Assembly (NCBI GenBank): GCA_021414205.1
Contig: JAIOOW010000002.1
Span: 279,062 to 340,170 of the forward strand
Direction: 5' to 3'
DNA from: Candidatus Anderseniibacteriota bacterium
Lineage (GTDB): Bacteria; Patescibacteriota; Andersenbacteria; UBA10190
Length of the DNA stretch: 61,109 nucleotides
Each line of letters starts with the position of its first letter. Within the stretch, counting starts at the first letter, position 1. A program made the position numbers and the translations under genes. Below the pieces are notes generated by a model. That model had not been told where the DNA came from. It was given only the letters and a program-made list of their open reading frames with translations, and did no database searches. Of this stretch, positions 60,777 through 61,109 are shown in pieces.

Positions 60777-61025
60777 TTATCTTCTGATAAATTTCAATAC
60801 TGCCAGCAGCACGCATGCACCCAACAATGACACCAAAAAGCCATAAATACTAAACCCAGTAGAAGTGTCCCCACCAATCAATCCCATAATCCATCCGCCG
60901 ATCACCGCCCCTACGATACCGACGACGATATTCAATATAATACCCTGTTGGCCATCCGTCCCCATAATAAGGGACGCGACCCATCCAACTATTCCTCCGA
61001 AGATGATTGTGAAAATAATTCCCAT
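60777..61025 (-). CDS. GlsB/YeaQ/YmgE family stress membrane protein
   Basis: An 82-residue protein with three hydrophobic helices (IIFTIIFGGIVGWVASLIMG, ILNIVVGIVGAVIGGWIMGLIGG and FLVSLLGACVLLAVLKFI), the transglycosylase-associated (GlsB/YeaQ/YmgE) family. It is induced under stress in other bacteria and has no proven enzyme activity. It is near the DUF883/holin-X pair, so this region looks like a small set of stress-type membrane proteins. TATAAC lies three bases before the ATG. Confidence 0.92.
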   Translation of the reverse strand: MGIIFTIIFGGIVGWVASLIMGTDGQQGIILNIVVGIVGAVIGGWIMGLIGGDTSTGFSIYGFLVSLLGACVLLAVLKFIRR

Positions 61026-61052
61026 AGCGTTATAGAGTTATTAAAAATAAAT

Positions 61053-61109
61053 TTATTCTTCTTCGTTCATTTTCTCCGCAGCCTCAGGAGTTGATACAGT
61101 CTTTCCCAT
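61053..61109 (-). CDS. partial CDS at the right edge
   Basis: The minus strand is open from the window edge to a TAA at 61053-61055. The visible end reads MGKTVSTPEAAEKMNEEE. The M is at the very edge, so it may be the start of an 18-residue frame or, more likely, the C-terminus of a gene that begins beyond the window. It is too short to classify. Confidence 0.35.
   Translation of the reverse strand: MGKTVSTPEAAEKMNEEE

Overview
The window looks like the chromosome of a small-genome bacterium of the Candidate Phyla Radiation (Patescibacteria, Parcubacteria-like). This is inferred from four things: very dense gene packing with overlapping stops and starts, many small membrane-anchored or secreted proteins with PT-rich linkers, no recognisable biosynthetic operons in 61 kb, and many short proteins of no recognisable family. 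TGA is a normal stop codon (for example at the end of the CcdA gene), so this is not a TGA-recoding lineage such as Gracilibacteria. I see no rRNA, tRNA, CRISPR, transposase or integrase.

Layout. 1-0.5 kb: end of a hypothetical gene. 0.5-4.9 kb: MsrB diverging from a MacAB-type efflux operon. 4.9-7.6 kb: two leftward clusters of small membrane or secreted proteins (one with a DUF3761-like end), including a 58-residue gene. 7.7-14.9 kb: an accessory stretch of mostly unrecognised genes, each with its own promoter, Shine-Dalgarno (SD) site and hairpin terminator, with pirin, VOC, GNAT and DUF167 genes between them. 15-24 kb: HD phosphohydrolase, peroxiredoxin, a CcdA-TlpA(DipZ)-MsrA relay, surface proteins with a beta-helix, an alpha/beta hydrolase and a two-component system. 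24-31 kb: a beta-propeller protein, an NqrB/RnfD-ferredoxin-reductase fusion with an FMN-binding protein, a phosphodiester glycosidase-like protein, an NhaD-type antiporter and a cupin. 31-44.5 kb: heterodimeric ABC exporter, DUF2079 and DoxX membrane proteins, PBP1A, a short pyruvate kinase, a degenerate guanylate-kinase-like protein, MBL hydrolase, enolase and a PH-like membrane protein. 44.5-61 kb: sugar-phosphate isomerase, glycosyltransferase-like membrane protein, MliC-like lysozyme inhibitor, DUF4342, ATP-grasp ligase, SWIB protein, TMEM175-like channel, ApbE, PhnB-like protein, a second degenerate guanylate kinase, an RND pump with adaptor, and stress-type small membrane proteins.

Two kinds of gene start are the most striking structure. 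At more than a dozen housekeeping or operon-leading genes a -10 hexamer (TATACT, TATAGT, TACAAT, TAGAAT and similar) ends exactly six bases before the ATG, with no SD. This predicts leaderless mRNAs that start at the ATG. A second class of single, mostly unrecognised genes has near-consensus TTGACA promoters, a leader, a clear SD and a hairpin terminator, and base and codon use that looks richer in G and C. In three of these units the terminator T-run continues into the same ATTTCAACATC motif.

Several genes fit together functionally. ApbE (52.6 kb), the FMN-binding protein (27.7 kb) and the membrane NqrB/RnfD-reductase fusion (26.2 kb) could form a minimal route taking electrons from NAD(P)H to a flavin outside the membrane. 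CcdA, the TlpA/DipZ protein and MsrA, with MsrB elsewhere, look like a thiol relay repairing oxidised methionine. All functions are assigned by reading motifs; no searches were run.
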